A stretch of DNA of 64,000 bases from NCBI RefSeq assembly GCF_010731855.1, contig NZ_AP022620.1, positions 3,348,001 to 3,412,000 of the forward strand, given 5' to 3'. Made by a program: the position numbers and the translations under genes. Below are positions 16,656 to 25,735 of the stretch, one piece after another. Within the stretch, counting starts at the first letter, position 1. Every line of letters begins with the position of its first letter. This DNA comes from Mycolicibacterium anyangense (GTDB lineage: Bacteria; Actinomycetota; Actinomycetes; Mycobacteriales; Mycobacteriaceae). The notes under the pieces are model-generated. The model saw only the letters and a list, made by a program, of their open reading frames with translations, was not told the DNA's origin and ran no database searches.

Positions 16656-18122
16656 TCAGACCGCTGTGGCAATGACTTTCAGTTCGAGGTATTCCTCGAA
16701 GCCGGCCAGACCCATCTCCCTGCCGACGCCGGACTGCTTGTAGCCGCCGAAGGGCACGTCCGCGGAGTACCACACTCCGCCGTTGACGTTGACGGTGCCG
16801 ACCCGCAGCCGGGCCGCCACGGCCTGGGCACGTTGCGGGTCGGCACTGAAGACAGTGCCGGACAGGCCGAACGGCGAGTCGTTGGCGATCCGGACGGCAT
16901 CGTCGTCACCGTCGTGGGCGATCACCGTGAGCACCGGGCCGAAGATCTCCTCGCGGGCCACCCGGGCGGTGTTGTCCAGGCCGGCGATGACGGTCGGCTC
17001 GATGAAGAAGCCCTTGTCACGGTCGGCCGGGCTGCCGCCGCCGCAGGCGAACCGGCCGCCCTCGGTGATCGCGAGGTCGAGGTAGGACTGCACCCGGTCG
17101 CGCTGGCGCTCGGAAATCACCGGCCCGCAGATGGTTCCGGGGTTCGTCGGATCACCAGGCTTCAACCCGGCCATCGTCGCCGCGGCCGCCTCGACAGCCT
17201 CGTCATAGCGGCCGCGCGGCACCACCAGGCGAGTCGTGATGGCGCACCCCTGGCCGGCATGCATGGACGCGGTGAACGCCGCCATCGAGCACGCACCGGG
17301 CAGATCGGCGTCGTCGAGAACCAGGAACGCGGACTTGCCGCCGAGTTCCAGGAACACCTTCTTGATGGTCGCCGCGCCGGCGGCCATCACCGCGCGCCCG
17401 GTGTTGGTCGAGCCCGTGAACGACACCATGTCCACCCGCGGATCGGTGGACAACAGCGCACCCACCGCGTGGTCGTTGGACGTCACGATGTTCACCACGC
17501 CTGGCGGGATGTCGGTGTGCTCGGCGATCAGTTCACCGAGAACCGCTGCACACCAAGGGGTATCGGGTGCCGGCTTGAGCACCAGGGTGTTGCCGGCAGC
17601 CAGGGCGGGGCCCAGCTTGGCCAGGTTGATCTGATGCGGGAAGTTCCACGGGGTGATGGCGCCGACAACGCCGACGGCCTCGCGGACGATGGTGCGGGCA
17701 GTCTTGATACCCATCGGCGAGGCGACGCCGAGGTCCTGGCGCCACGGATAGGACTCGGCGGTATCGGCGCTGAATGTCAGGTCGTCGACCGGGCCTTCGA
17801 GCTGGGCCATCGCGGTCAGCATGCGGGGAGCGCCGACCTCGGCGATGGTCATCTCCCGCAACTGTTCGATGTTCGCCTTCATCGCGTCGCGGAGCTGCCG
17901 GATGCACCGCACCCGCAGTTCGGTGTTGGTGGACCAGTCGGTGGTGTCGAACGCGCGGCGGGCGGCTTCGATGGCCCGGTCCATGTCCTGCGCGTCGCCG
18001 TCGGCCGCGGTGCCCAACACCTCTTCGGTCGCCGGGTTGATGGTCGGATACCTGCCGTTGCCGCCCGGCACGAGCTTGCCGTCGATGAAGAGATCGCTGC
18101 TGTTCTCGGCCGCAATCGCCAT
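16656..18122 (-). CDS. aldA: NAD-dependent aldehyde dehydrogenase (Rv0768/AldA-like)
   Basis: 488-residue ALDH. Visible landmarks are ITPWNFPHQINLAKLGPALA, the catalytic Glu in FLELGGKSAFLV, the catalytic Cys in HAGQGCAITTR, and EEIFGPVLTVIAHDG. The ATG at 18122 follows GGGAG; the longer frame upstream includes the operator region. First gene of the operon that diverges from the TetR-CYP123-CYP51 operon. One GGACA-N2-TGTCC palindrome lies 22 bases upstream of its start, so it is probably repressed by the adjacent TetR. Confidence 0.93.
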   Translation of the reverse strand: MAIAAENSSDLFIDGKLVPGGNGRYPTINPATEEVLGTAADGDAQDMDRAIEAARRAFDTTDWSTNTELRVRCIRQLRDAMKANIEQLREMTIAEVGAPRMLTAMAQLEGPVDDLTFSADTAESYPWRQDLGVASPMGIKTARTIVREAVGVVGAITPWNFPHQINLAKLGPALAAGNTLVLKPAPDTPWCAAVLGELIAEHTDIPPGVVNIVTSNDHAVGALLSTDPRVDMVSFTGSTNTGRAVMAAGAATIKKVFLELGGKSAFLVLDDADLPGACSMAAFTASMHAGQGCAITTRLVVPRGRYDEAVEAAAATMAGLKPGDPTNPGTICGPVISERQRDRVQSYLDLAITEGGRFACGGGSPADRDKGFFIEPTVIAGLDNTARVAREEIFGPVLTVIAHDGDDDAVRIANDSPFGLSGTVFSADPQRAQAVAARLRVGTVNVNGGVWYSADVPFGGYKQSGVGREMGLAGFEEYLELKVIATAV

Positions 18123-18144
18123 CCGCGACTCCCGTCTTCTCATT

Positions 18145-18156
18145 GGACACATGTCC
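18145..18156. promoter_or_regulatory. GGACA-N2-TGTCC operator, aldA side
   Basis: Perfect palindrome GGACA-CA-TGTCC, 22 bases upstream of the aldA start. The same palindrome, again preceded by TT, recurs at 18291-18302 at the TetR start. The matched pair flanking one divergent promoter points to a site for that TetR protein. Confidence 0.6.
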
Positions 18157-18290
18157 GACATGCTGTCAGTCGAACCATAACCGCCCACCCCTGCAGGGTG
18201 CAAGGTTCTTCTCGCTCCTCCGCCTATATGCCTTATGAACAGGTATTTCTTCCGTTACACTTGCCGAGTCGACCTCGGGGTGGCTATCTT

Positions 18291-18302
18291 GGACAAGTGT
18301 CC
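18291..18302. promoter_or_regulatory. GGACA-N2-TGTCC operator overlapping the TetR start codon
   Basis: GGACA-AG-TGTCC spans the GTG start of the TetR gene (18297-18299). A repressor bound here would block its own initiation, i.e. autoregulation. See the twin copy at 18145-18156. Confidence 0.6.
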
Positions 18303-18890
18303 AGCGATGCCGTGCTAGCCGTCACATCAGACGGCGCCGATGTTCCGCGCAATCGCCGCCAGGAAGAGACCTTCCGCAAGGTGGTGAGCGCTGCCAGGGA
18401 GATGCTGCGCGAAACTTCCTACGCCGATCTGACGGTGCGCGCGGTGGCCGCCCGGGCAAAGGTGGCACCGGCGACGGCCTACACCTATTTCTCGTCGAAG
18501 AACCACCTGATCGCCGAGGTCTACCTCGATCTGGTCAAGCAGGCTCCGTTCTTCACCGACGTGAACGACACCCAGCTCAGTCGGGTCCAGCAGACGCTGC
18601 GAGCCCTCGCCCTGGTGATCGCCGACGAGCCCGAGGTGGCCGTCGCCTGCACCACCGCCGTGCTGTCCAACGACGCCGGCGTGCGCCCGGTGCGCGACCG
18701 CATTGGCGCCCAGATCCACAAGCGCATCAAGTCCGCCCTGGGCCCCGACGCCGATCACCGGATCGTCTCGGCGCTGGAGATGACGTACTACGGCGCGCTG
18801 GTGCACGCCGGCAGTGGCGCCCTGACCTACCACCAAGTCGCCGACCGGATGGCCTATGTGGTCGGCCTGATCCTGGGAGACGACGACTGA
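18297..18890 (+). CDS. TetR-family regulator of the CYP51 locus (Rv0767c-like)
   Basis: 197 residues. TetR helix-turn-helix at about residues 35-65 (LTVRAVAARAKVAPATAYTY then FSSKNHLIAEVY), then a ligand-binding domain. I chose the GTG at 18297; a second GTG five codons on is possible. The stop overlaps the CYP123 start (TGATG), so the regulator is the first cistron of the P450 operon. The paired palindromes flanking the divergent promoter are its likely operators, controlling both arms. The inducing ligand is unknown; a sterol-like or aldehyde metabolite would fit the gene content. Confidence 0.9.
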   Translation: MSSDAVLAVTSDGADVPRNRRQEETFRKVVSAAREMLRETSYADLTVRAVAARAKVAPATAYTYFSSKNHLIAEVYLDLVKQAPFFTDVNDTQLSRVQQTLRALALVIADEPEVAVACTTAVLSNDAGVRPVRDRIGAQIHKRIKSALGPDADHRIVSALEMTYYGALVHAGSGALTYHQVADRMAYVVGLILGDDD

Positions 18891-20104
18891 TGGCCGCTCC
18901 AACCGGACAACATCCCGTCGAGCTGGTCCTCGATCCCTACGACTACAACTTCCACGAGGACCCCTACCCCTACTACAAGCGGCTCCGCGACGAAGCCCCG
19001 CTCTACCGCAACGATGAACTGAACTTCTGGGCCCTGACTCGGCATGCCGACGTGCACAAGGGCTTTCGCAACAGCGTCGCGCTGTCGAACAAGCTGGGCG
19101 TGGCACTCGACCCCATCTCGCGCACCCCGGAAGCCAGTAAGACCATGTCCTTCCTGGCCATGGACGACCCCGACCATCTCCGGTTGCGCACCCTGGTCTC
19201 GAAGGGCTTCACCCCGCGGCGGATCCGCGAGCTGGAACCGCGGGTGCTCCAACTGACCACCGAGCATCTCGACGCCGCCCTGGCGAGCGAAAGCTTCGAC
19301 TTCATCACCGAATTCGCCGGCAAGCTGCCGATGGACGTCATCTCGGAGCTGGTGGGCGTGCCGCGGGAGGACCGCCAGCACCTGCGCGCACTGGCCGACG
19401 GGGTGATGCACCGCGAGGACGGTGTCACCGACGTGCCGCCCTCGGCCATCGAGGCGTCGATCAAGCTGTTCGTCTACTACGCCGACATGGTGGCGCAGCG
19501 CCGCCGCAAGCCCAGTGACGACCTCACCTCGGCACTGATCGAGGCCGAGATCGACGGCGACCGGCTCACCGACGAAGAGATCATGGGCTTCCTGTTCCTG
19601 ATGGTGGTCGCCGGCAACGAGACCACCACCAAACTGCTTGGCAATGCTGTCTTTTGGGCGGGGCGTAACCAGGACCAGCTGGCCACGGTGCTCTCCGACC
19701 ATGCTCGGGTGCCGCTGTGGGTGGAGGAAACGCTGCGCTATGACACCTCCAGCCAGATCCTGGCCCGCACCGTGGCCGAGGATGTCGAGTTCCACGGCAC
19801 CACGGTGCACGAGGGTGACACGCTGCTGCTGGTGCCGGGTGCCGCGCACCGCGACGAGCGGGTCTTCGACGACCCCGACGATTTCCGGATCGGCCGCGAC
19901 ATCGGCTCGAAGTTGTTGAGCTTCGGCAGCGGTGCCCACTTCTGCCTCGGCGCACATCTGGCCCGTATGGAGGGCCGGGTGGCACTGGAGGAGTTCGTCA
20001 AGCGGATCGACGGCTTCGAGGTCGACGAGGCCAACGCGGTCCGGGTGCACTCCAGCAGCGTGCGCGGTTTTGCCAACCTGCCCATCACAGTGAAGAAGGC
20101 CTGA
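18890..20104 (+). CDS. cyp123: Cytochrome P450 CYP123-like
   Basis: 404-residue P450, placed like Rv0766c. I-helix VVAGNETTTKLLG, ExxR in VEETLRYDTSSQ, and heme-binding FGSGAHFCLGAHLARM are all intact. The substrate of CYP123 is not known. It is coupled by one-base overlaps (TGATG) to the TetR gene upstream and the SDR downstream. The ferredoxin at 22.3 kb in the same operon is the probable electron donor. Confidence 0.93.
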   Translation: MAAPTGQHPVELVLDPYDYNFHEDPYPYYKRLRDEAPLYRNDELNFWALTRHADVHKGFRNSVALSNKLGVALDPISRTPEASKTMSFLAMDDPDHLRLRTLVSKGFTPRRIRELEPRVLQLTTEHLDAALASESFDFITEFAGKLPMDVISELVGVPREDRQHLRALADGVMHREDGVTDVPPSAIEASIKLFVYYADMVAQRRRKPSDDLTSALIEAEIDGDRLTDEEIMGFLFLMVVAGNETTTKLLGNAVFWAGRNQDQLATVLSDHARVPLWVEETLRYDTSSQILARTVAEDVEFHGTTVHEGDTLLLVPGAAHRDERVFDDPDDFRIGRDIGSKLLSFGSGAHFCLGAHLARMEGRVALEEFVKRIDGFEVDEANAVRVHSSSVRGFANLPITVKKA

Positions 20105-20922
20105 TGCCCCGTTTCGAACCCAACCCGGCCCGCCGGCCAGCCCTGGTCGCAGGGGCATCCTCCGGAATCGGTGCCGCCACCGCCCTGGAGCTCGCATCCC
20201 GCGGCTACCCCGTGGCACTGGGCGCCCGGCGCGTCGAGAAGTGCCAGGAGCTCGTCGACCAGATCCGCGCCGAAGGTGGTGAGGCGGTTGCCCTTCCGCT
20301 CGACGTGACCGATCCCGAGTCGGTGAAGGGCTACGTGCACGGCGCCACCGAAGCGCTCGGCGAGATCGAGCTGCTGGTGGCCGGCGCCGGCGACACCTAT
20401 TTCGGCCGGCTCTACGAGATCAGCCCGGACGACTTCGAGTCGCAGCTGCAGATCCATCTGATGGGCGCCTTCCGGCTGGCGAACGCCGTGCTGCCGGGGA
20501 TGATCGAACGTCAGCGCGGCGACGTCATCTTCGTCGGGTCGGATGTCTCGCTGCGCCAGCGCCCGCACATGGGCGCCTACGGCGCGGCGAAGGCGGGCCT
20601 GGTCGCCATGGTGACCAACCTACAGATGGAGCTCGAGGGCACCGGCGTTCGGGCATCGATCGTGCACCCCGGCCCGACCAAGACCTCGATGGGCTGGAGC
20701 CTGCCCGGCGAGCTGATCGGCCCCGCGCTCGAGGACTGGGCCAAGTGGGGTCAGGCCCGGCACGACTACTTCCTGCGCGCATCCGACCTGGCCCGCGCCA
20801 TCGCGTTCGTCGCCGATACCCCGCGTGGCGGGTTCATCGTGTCGATCGAAGTTCAGCCCGAGGCGCCATTGTCCAACGGGCCCAAAGAACGTCAGCAGTT
20901 GAAGTACCGGGAGGAATCGTGA
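20104..20922 (+). CDS. Short-chain dehydrogenase/reductase (Rv0765c-like)
   Basis: 272-residue SDR: cofactor motif LVAGASSGIGAATALEL, the unusual VAGAGDTYFG in place of NNAG, and catalytic YGAAKAG. It lies between CYP123 and CYP51 with overlapping stop/start codons on both sides, so expression is tightly linked to the P450s. In sterol synthesis a reductase/dehydrogenase acts next to 14-demethylation at C4/C3, but no such role is proven for this bacterial enzyme. Confidence 0.92.
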   Translation: MPRFEPNPARRPALVAGASSGIGAATALELASRGYPVALGARRVEKCQELVDQIRAEGGEAVALPLDVTDPESVKGYVHGATEALGEIELLVAGAGDTYFGRLYEISPDDFESQLQIHLMGAFRLANAVLPGMIERQRGDVIFVGSDVSLRQRPHMGAYGAAKAGLVAMVTNLQMELEGTGVRASIVHPGPTKTSMGWSLPGELIGPALEDWAKWGQARHDYFLRASDLARAIAFVADTPRGGFIVSIEVQPEAPLSNGPKERQQLKYREES

Positions 20923-22280
20923 CCGCCAGCTCGCTCAAGGAAGTTCCGCGCGTCTCGGGCGGCGAGGAGGAACACGGCCACCTCGAGGAGTTCCGCACCG
21001 ACCCGATCGGGTTGATGAAGCGGCTACGCGAGGAGTGCGGTGACGTCGGCTGGTTCCAGCTCGCCGGCAAGAAGGTCATTCTGCTCACCGGCGCCGAGCC
21101 CAACGAGTTCTTCTTCCGGTCCTCCGATGACGACCTCGACCAGGCCGAGGCGTATCCGTTCATGACGCCCATCTTCGGCGAGGGGGTGGTGTTCGACGCG
21201 AGCCCCGAACGCCGCTCGGAGATGCTGCACAACACCGCGCTGCGGGGCGACCACATGAAGGGCCACGCCGTGACCATCGAGCGCGAAGTGCGCAAGATGA
21301 TCGAAAACTGGGGTGAGAGTGGAGAAATCGACCTGCTCGAGTTCTTCGCCGAGCTGACCATCTACACCTCCACCGCATGCCTGATCGGCCCGAAATTCCG
21401 CAACCAGCTGGACTCCCGGTTCGCCAACTACTACCACCTGCTCGAGCGCGGCACCGACCCGCTGTGCTACGTCGACCCCTACCTCGACATCGAGAGCTTC
21501 CGGATCCGTGACGAGGCCCGGGCCGGACTCGTCGAGCTGGTGCAGGGCGTGATGGACCAGCGAATCGCCAACCCGCCCAAGGACAAATCTGACCGCGATC
21601 TGCTCGACGTGCTGGTGTCCATCAAGGACGCCGACGGCAACGCCCAGTTCACCGCCAACGAGATCACCGGGATGTTCATCTCGCTGATGTTCGCCGGGCA
21701 CCACACCAGTTCGGGAACCTCGTCGTGGACGCTGATCGAGCTGTTGCGCCACCCCGAGGTCTATGCCCAGGTGCAGCAGGAACTCGACGAGCTGTACGCC
21801 GACGGCCAGGAGGTGAGTTTCCATGCGCTGCGCCAGATCCCGAAGTTGGAGAACGTACTCAAGGAGACGCTGCGGCTGCATCCACCGCTGATCATCCTGA
21901 TGCGGGTGGCCCAGGGCGAGTTCGAAGTCGAGGGCTTCCCGATCCACAAGGGTGATTTCGTCGCCGCCTCCCCGGCGATCTCCAACCGCATCCCGGAAGA
22001 CTTCCCGGATCCGGACGGCTTCGACCCCACCCGCTACGACAAGCCGATGGAGGCCGACGTCGTCCATCGGTGGACCTGGATCCCGTTCGGGGCGGGCAGG
22101 CACCGCTGCGTTGGCGCGGCATTCGCGCAGATGCAGATCAAGGCGATCTTCTCGGTTCTGTTGCGCGAGTATGAGTTCGAGATGGCCCAGCCCGCGGACA
22201 GCTACCACAACGACCACTCGAAGATGGTGGTCCAGCTGGCCCGTCCGGCCAGCGTCCGCTACCGCAAGCGCACCTCCTAG
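20919..22280 (+). CDS. cyp51: Sterol 14-alpha-demethylase CYP51
   Basis: 453 residues, matching mycobacterial CYP51 length. Diagnostic features are the I-helix FAGHHTSSGTSSWTLIELL, ExxR in LKETLRLHPPLI, and heme-binding FGAGRHRCVGAAFAQ. CYP51 removes the 14-alpha methyl of lanosterol-type sterols; its natural substrate in mycobacteria remains uncertain because a full sterol pathway is lacking. The GTG start overlaps the SDR stop (GTGA). The neighbouring ferredoxin nine bases downstream is its known type of electron donor. Confidence 0.97.
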   Translation: MTASSLKEVPRVSGGEEEHGHLEEFRTDPIGLMKRLREECGDVGWFQLAGKKVILLTGAEPNEFFFRSSDDDLDQAEAYPFMTPIFGEGVVFDASPERRSEMLHNTALRGDHMKGHAVTIEREVRKMIENWGESGEIDLLEFFAELTIYTSTACLIGPKFRNQLDSRFANYYHLLERGTDPLCYVDPYLDIESFRIRDEARAGLVELVQGVMDQRIANPPKDKSDRDLLDVLVSIKDADGNAQFTANEITGMFISLMFAGHHTSSGTSSWTLIELLRHPEVYAQVQQELDELYADGQEVSFHALRQIPKLENVLKETLRLHPPLIILMRVAQGEFEVEGFPIHKGDFVAASPAISNRIPEDFPDPDGFDPTRYDKPMEADVVHRWTWIPFGAGRHRCVGAAFAQMQIKAIFSVLLREYEFEMAQPADSYHNDHSKMVVQLARPASVRYRKRTS

Positions 22281-22496
<216 letters not shown>

Positions 22497-22498
22497 CA

Positions 22499-23044
22499 AT
22501 GCCGTCATTGCCGCGTGAGGTTCTGGAAGATTTCGTCGAGCGGTGGCTGGAGGCCAACCGGGTCGCCGAAGCCGAGGGCGACTGGACCGGGCTGGCCGAG
22601 TTCTACACCGATGACGCCACCTACGGCTGGAACATCGGCCCCAAGGAGGACGTCATGTGCGTCGGCGTCGACGAGATCCGGGACATCGCGCTGGGTCTGG
22701 AGATGTTCGGCCTGGAGGGCTGGAGCTACCCGTACCAGAAGGTGATCATCGACGACAAGATCGGCGAGGTGGTGGGCTTCTGGAAGCAGGTGGCCACCGA
22801 TGCCGATGGGAACTCCGAGGAAATCTACGGCATCGGCGGCAGCTGGTTCCGGCTGGACGCCAACGCCAAGATCGAGTGGCAGCGCGACTTCTTCGACTTC
22901 GGCCACGTGCAGAAGCTGTATTTGCAGCTGATGAAGGACGGCAAGCTGTCCAAGGGGATGTCCCAGCGCATCGAGCGCAGCCTGGCCGGCGAGAAGCTGC
23001 CCGGCTACTACCCCCTCGGTGCGGCTCCCGTCCCGATCTGGTGA
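22499..23044 (+). CDS. NTF2/SnoaL-like protein (Rv0762c-like)
   Basis: 181 residues with an NTF2-like cone fold signature (N-terminal helix FVERWLEANRVAEAEGDW, then FYTDDATYGWNIGP and a beta sheet with VVGFWKQVATD). The last 50 residues form a helical tail (KLYLQLMKDGKLSKGMSQR). Last gene of the TetR-CYP51 operon, two bases after the ferredoxin. Such proteins can be isomerases, hydratases or ligand carriers; here a sterol ligand is a guess. The ATG at 22499 follows GAGAAGGA. Confidence 0.88.
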   Translation: MPSLPREVLEDFVERWLEANRVAEAEGDWTGLAEFYTDDATYGWNIGPKEDVMCVGVDEIRDIALGLEMFGLEGWSYPYQKVIIDDKIGEVVGFWKQVATDADGNSEEIYGIGGSWFRLDANAKIEWQRDFFDFGHVQKLYLQLMKDGKLSKGMSQRIERSLAGEKLPGYYPLGAAPVPIW

Positions 23045-23212
23045 TTTACTCGACGCCTGTCAACAATGCCGCCCCGCGGTATACGGTGGGGTGACACAGG
23101 TCATAATGGCCTGCAGAACAGGAACACGTTCTACTTTGTCCTTGATCGACCATCCGGCGACGCCGGCTCCCCGGGAAAACCCTGGGGATGGGTTTGCGAG
23201 TGGAGGTTCGCA

Positions 23213-24343
23213 GTGAAGACAAAAGGTGCACTCATCCGTGAGTTCAACCAGCCATGGACGATCGAGGAGATCGAGATCGGCGACCCGAAGAAGGGCGAGG
23301 TCAAGGTCCAGATGGAAGCGTCGGGCATGTGCCACTCCGACCACCACCTGGTGACCGGCGGCATCCCGATGTTCGGCTTCCCGGTGCTCGGCGGCCACGA
23401 GGGCGCCGGTGTCGTGATCGAGATCGGTGAGGGTGTCGAGGGCGTCGCCGTCGGCGACCACGTGGTGATGTCGTTCATCCCGTCCTGCGGCACATGCCCG
23501 TCGTGTCAGGCCGGTCTGCGCAACCTCTGCGATCTCGGCGCCGGCCTGCTGGCGGGCACCGCCATCTCCGACGGCACCCACCGCATCCACACCACCGACG
23601 GCCTGCCCGTCTTCCCGATGACCCTGCTGGGCACCTTCTCGCCGTACATGGTGGTCCACGAGTCCTCGGTCGTACCGATTCCCAAGGACATCCCGTTCGA
23701 GGTCGCCTGCCTGGTCGGCTGCGGCGTGACCACCGGCTACGGCTCGGCCACCCACACCGCACAGGTCAAGCCCGGGGAAGACGTGGCGATCGTCGGTGTC
23801 GGCGGTGTCGGCATGTCGGCCCTGCAGGGCGCGGTCAACTCCGGTGCCCGCTACGTCTTCGCCATCGACCCGGTGGAATGGAAGCGTGACCAGGCGCTCA
23901 AGTTCGGCGCCACCCACGTCTACGAGGACATCGAGTCCGCGATGGCCGGTATCGCGGAGGTGACCCAGGGCTTCATGGCCAAGAAGGTCATCGTCACCGT
24001 CGGTGAGGTGCACGGTGCCGACGTCGACAACTACATGAACATCACCTCGAAGTCCGGCACCTGCGTGATGACAGCCATCGGCAGCATGCTCGACACCAAC
24101 GTCAACCTCAACCTGGCGATGCTCACCCTGATGCAGAAGAACCTGCAGGGCACCATCTTCGGCGGCGGTAACCCGTACTACGACATCCCGCATCTGCTCT
24201 CGATGTACAAGGTCGGCAAGCTCAACCTCGATGACATGATCACCCGGCAGTACCGCCTGGAGCAGATCAACGAGGGCTACCAGGACATGCTGGACGGCCG
24301 CAACATCCGCGGCGTCATCCGCTACACCGACGAAGATCGCTGA
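23213..24343 (+). CDS. adhB: NDMA-type zinc alcohol dehydrogenase (AdhB-like)
   Basis: 376-residue class III-type zinc alcohol dehydrogenase. Catalytic-zinc residues are in GMCHSDHH and GGHEGAG; the structural zinc lobe reads SCGTCPSCQAGLRNLCDLG; the cofactor motif is VGVGGVGMSALQG. It resembles the group whose NAD is bound tightly and recycled by NDMA in vitro, thought to need mycofactocin in vivo. The GTG start follows GTGGAGG. A 168-base leader separates it from the preceding gene, so it has its own promoter. By position it equals Rv0761c. Confidence 0.93.
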   Translation: MKTKGALIREFNQPWTIEEIEIGDPKKGEVKVQMEASGMCHSDHHLVTGGIPMFGFPVLGGHEGAGVVIEIGEGVEGVAVGDHVVMSFIPSCGTCPSCQAGLRNLCDLGAGLLAGTAISDGTHRIHTTDGLPVFPMTLLGTFSPYMVVHESSVVPIPKDIPFEVACLVGCGVTTGYGSATHTAQVKPGEDVAIVGVGGVGMSALQGAVNSGARYVFAIDPVEWKRDQALKFGATHVYEDIESAMAGIAEVTQGFMAKKVIVTVGEVHGADVDNYMNITSKSGTCVMTAIGSMLDTNVNLNLAMLTLMQKNLQGTIFGGGNPYYDIPHLLSMYKVGKLNLDDMITRQYRLEQINEGYQDMLDGRNIRGVIRYTDEDR

Positions 24344-24354
24344 TCCGAATCGTC

Positions 24355-24783
24355 ATGTCGCAAAAGACAACCGAGGCTTCTCCCGCGCTGGCCGCCTCCC
24401 AGGCCTCGTGGCGTGCGGTGATGTCGCACGACCGCGAGGGCTGGCTGGGCCTGATGGCCGACGATGTGGTGATCGAGGACCCGATCGGCCAAGCCGTCAC
24501 CAACCCCGACGGTCTGGGCGTGCGCGGCAAGGATGCGGTCGCGGCGTTCTACGACACCAACATCGCCATCAATAACCTGCGGGTCACCTGCGAGGAGACG
24601 TTTCCCTCCAGCTCACCGCGGGAGGTGGCCCATATCCTGGTGCTGCGCAGCCAGTTCGAAGGCGGACTGACCAGCACCGTCCGCGGGGTGTTCACCTACC
24701 GGGTCAACGACGCGGGCCTGATCACCAACATGCGCGGCTACTGGAACATGGAAGGCATGCAGTTCGGCCAGGCGGTTCAGTGA
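24355..24783 (+). CDS. Ketosteroid-isomerase-like SnoaL protein (Rv0760c-like)
   Basis: 142 residues, NTF2-like fold. Characteristic segments are HDREGWLGLMADDVVIEDPIG, GKDAVAAFYDTNIAI and GVFTYRVNDAGLI. The M. tuberculosis counterpart has a KSI-like structure and binds steroids, but isomerase activity is doubtful. It sits 11 bases after adhB, likely co-transcribed. A paralogue with the same core occurs at 62.2 kb at the end of the cholesterol cluster. Confidence 0.88.
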   Translation: MSQKTTEASPALAASQASWRAVMSHDREGWLGLMADDVVIEDPIGQAVTNPDGLGVRGKDAVAAFYDTNIAINNLRVTCEETFPSSSPREVAHILVLRSQFEGGLTSTVRGVFTYRVNDAGLITNMRGYWNMEGMQFGQAVQ

Positions 24784-24864
24784 CGCTGGCCGGAGGTGGC
24801 GCGCCAGCGCCGACGGAGGCCAGGGGCAACTGGGACCGCCTCATGTACCAGGCTCCGACTGACG

Positions 24865-25734
24865 GTGAGTGACGGGCCGCTCGCCGGTTTCGGTGTCGTG
24901 GTCGCCGGAGGGTCGCGCGGGATCGGTGCGGCCGTCTCGGCCACGCTCGCCGAGTGCGGTGCCGGTGTGGTGGTCAACGGCCGCGACGCCGTTGCCGTCG
25001 AAGCGACCGTCACCGCGATCACCGATGCCGGCGGCCGAGCCGTCGCGCATGCCGGATCAGCTGCCGAACCCGAGGTTGCCGAGGAGCTTATCGCTCTGTG
25101 CGAGAACGAGTTCGGCGCCATCGATGCCCTGGTGAACTGTGCGGGAACCGCGGAACCGCCGGGGTCGTCGATCCTGGACATCACCGCAGAGCAGTTCCGC
25201 GATCTCATCGACGTGCATCTGGGCACGGTCTTCGCCACCTGCCGGGCAGCGGCACCGAAGATGGTGGCGCGTCAGCGCGGTGCGATCGTCAACACCAGTT
25301 CGTTCGCGTTCCTCGGCGATTACGGTGGGACGGGCTACCCGGCAGGCAAGGGCGCGGTCAACGGCCTGACCGTCGCGATCGCCGCCGAGCTCGCCGAGCA
25401 CGGGGTACGCGCCAACGTGGTGTGCCCGGGAGCCAGGACACGGCTGTCCACGGGGACCCAGTACGAGGAACAGATCGCGACGTTACGCCGTCGTGGCATG
25501 CTCGACGAGGTCAGCGCTCAAGGTGCACTGGATGCCGCACCACCGGAGTACGTGGCACCGATGTACGCCTATCTCGTCAGCGATCTGGCCGCCGGAGTGA
25601 GCGGCCAGATCTTCATCGCTGCAGGCGGTTTCGTCGGCCGCTTCGACCGGCCGTCCCCCAGCCTGCTGGGCTACCGGGATCACCACGACGCGCCGCCGTG
25701 GTCGCTCGACGATATCGCCGCGATGCTGCGCTGA
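24865..25734 (+). CDS. Short-chain dehydrogenase/reductase
   Basis: 289-residue SDR: VVVAGGSRGIGAAVSATL cofactor motif, NCAGTAEPP, catalytic Ser in VNTSSFAF and GYPAGKGAV (YxxxK). The C-terminal 40 residues extend beyond the usual SDR end (RPSPSLLGYRDHHDAPPWSL). I chose the GTG at 24865; a longer frame lacks SDR features. About 80 bases downstream of the KSI-like gene and convergent with the GT39 gene. Substrate unknown. Confidence 0.88.
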   Translation: MSDGPLAGFGVVVAGGSRGIGAAVSATLAECGAGVVVNGRDAVAVEATVTAITDAGGRAVAHAGSAAEPEVAEELIALCENEFGAIDALVNCAGTAEPPGSSILDITAEQFRDLIDVHLGTVFATCRAAAPKMVARQRGAIVNTSSFAFLGDYGGTGYPAGKGAVNGLTVAIAAELAEHGVRANVVCPGARTRLSTGTQYEEQIATLRRRGMLDEVSAQGALDAAPPEYVAPMYAYLVSDLAAGVSGQIFIAAGGFVGRFDRPSPSLLGYRDHHDAPPWSLDDIAAMLR

Positions 25735-25735
25735 G

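Noticed and set aside
16593..18296. Long plus-strand frame continuing into the TetR gene
   Set aside because: It is the antisense of the aldehyde dehydrogenase joined to the TetR frame; only the part from the GTG at 18297 has TetR features.
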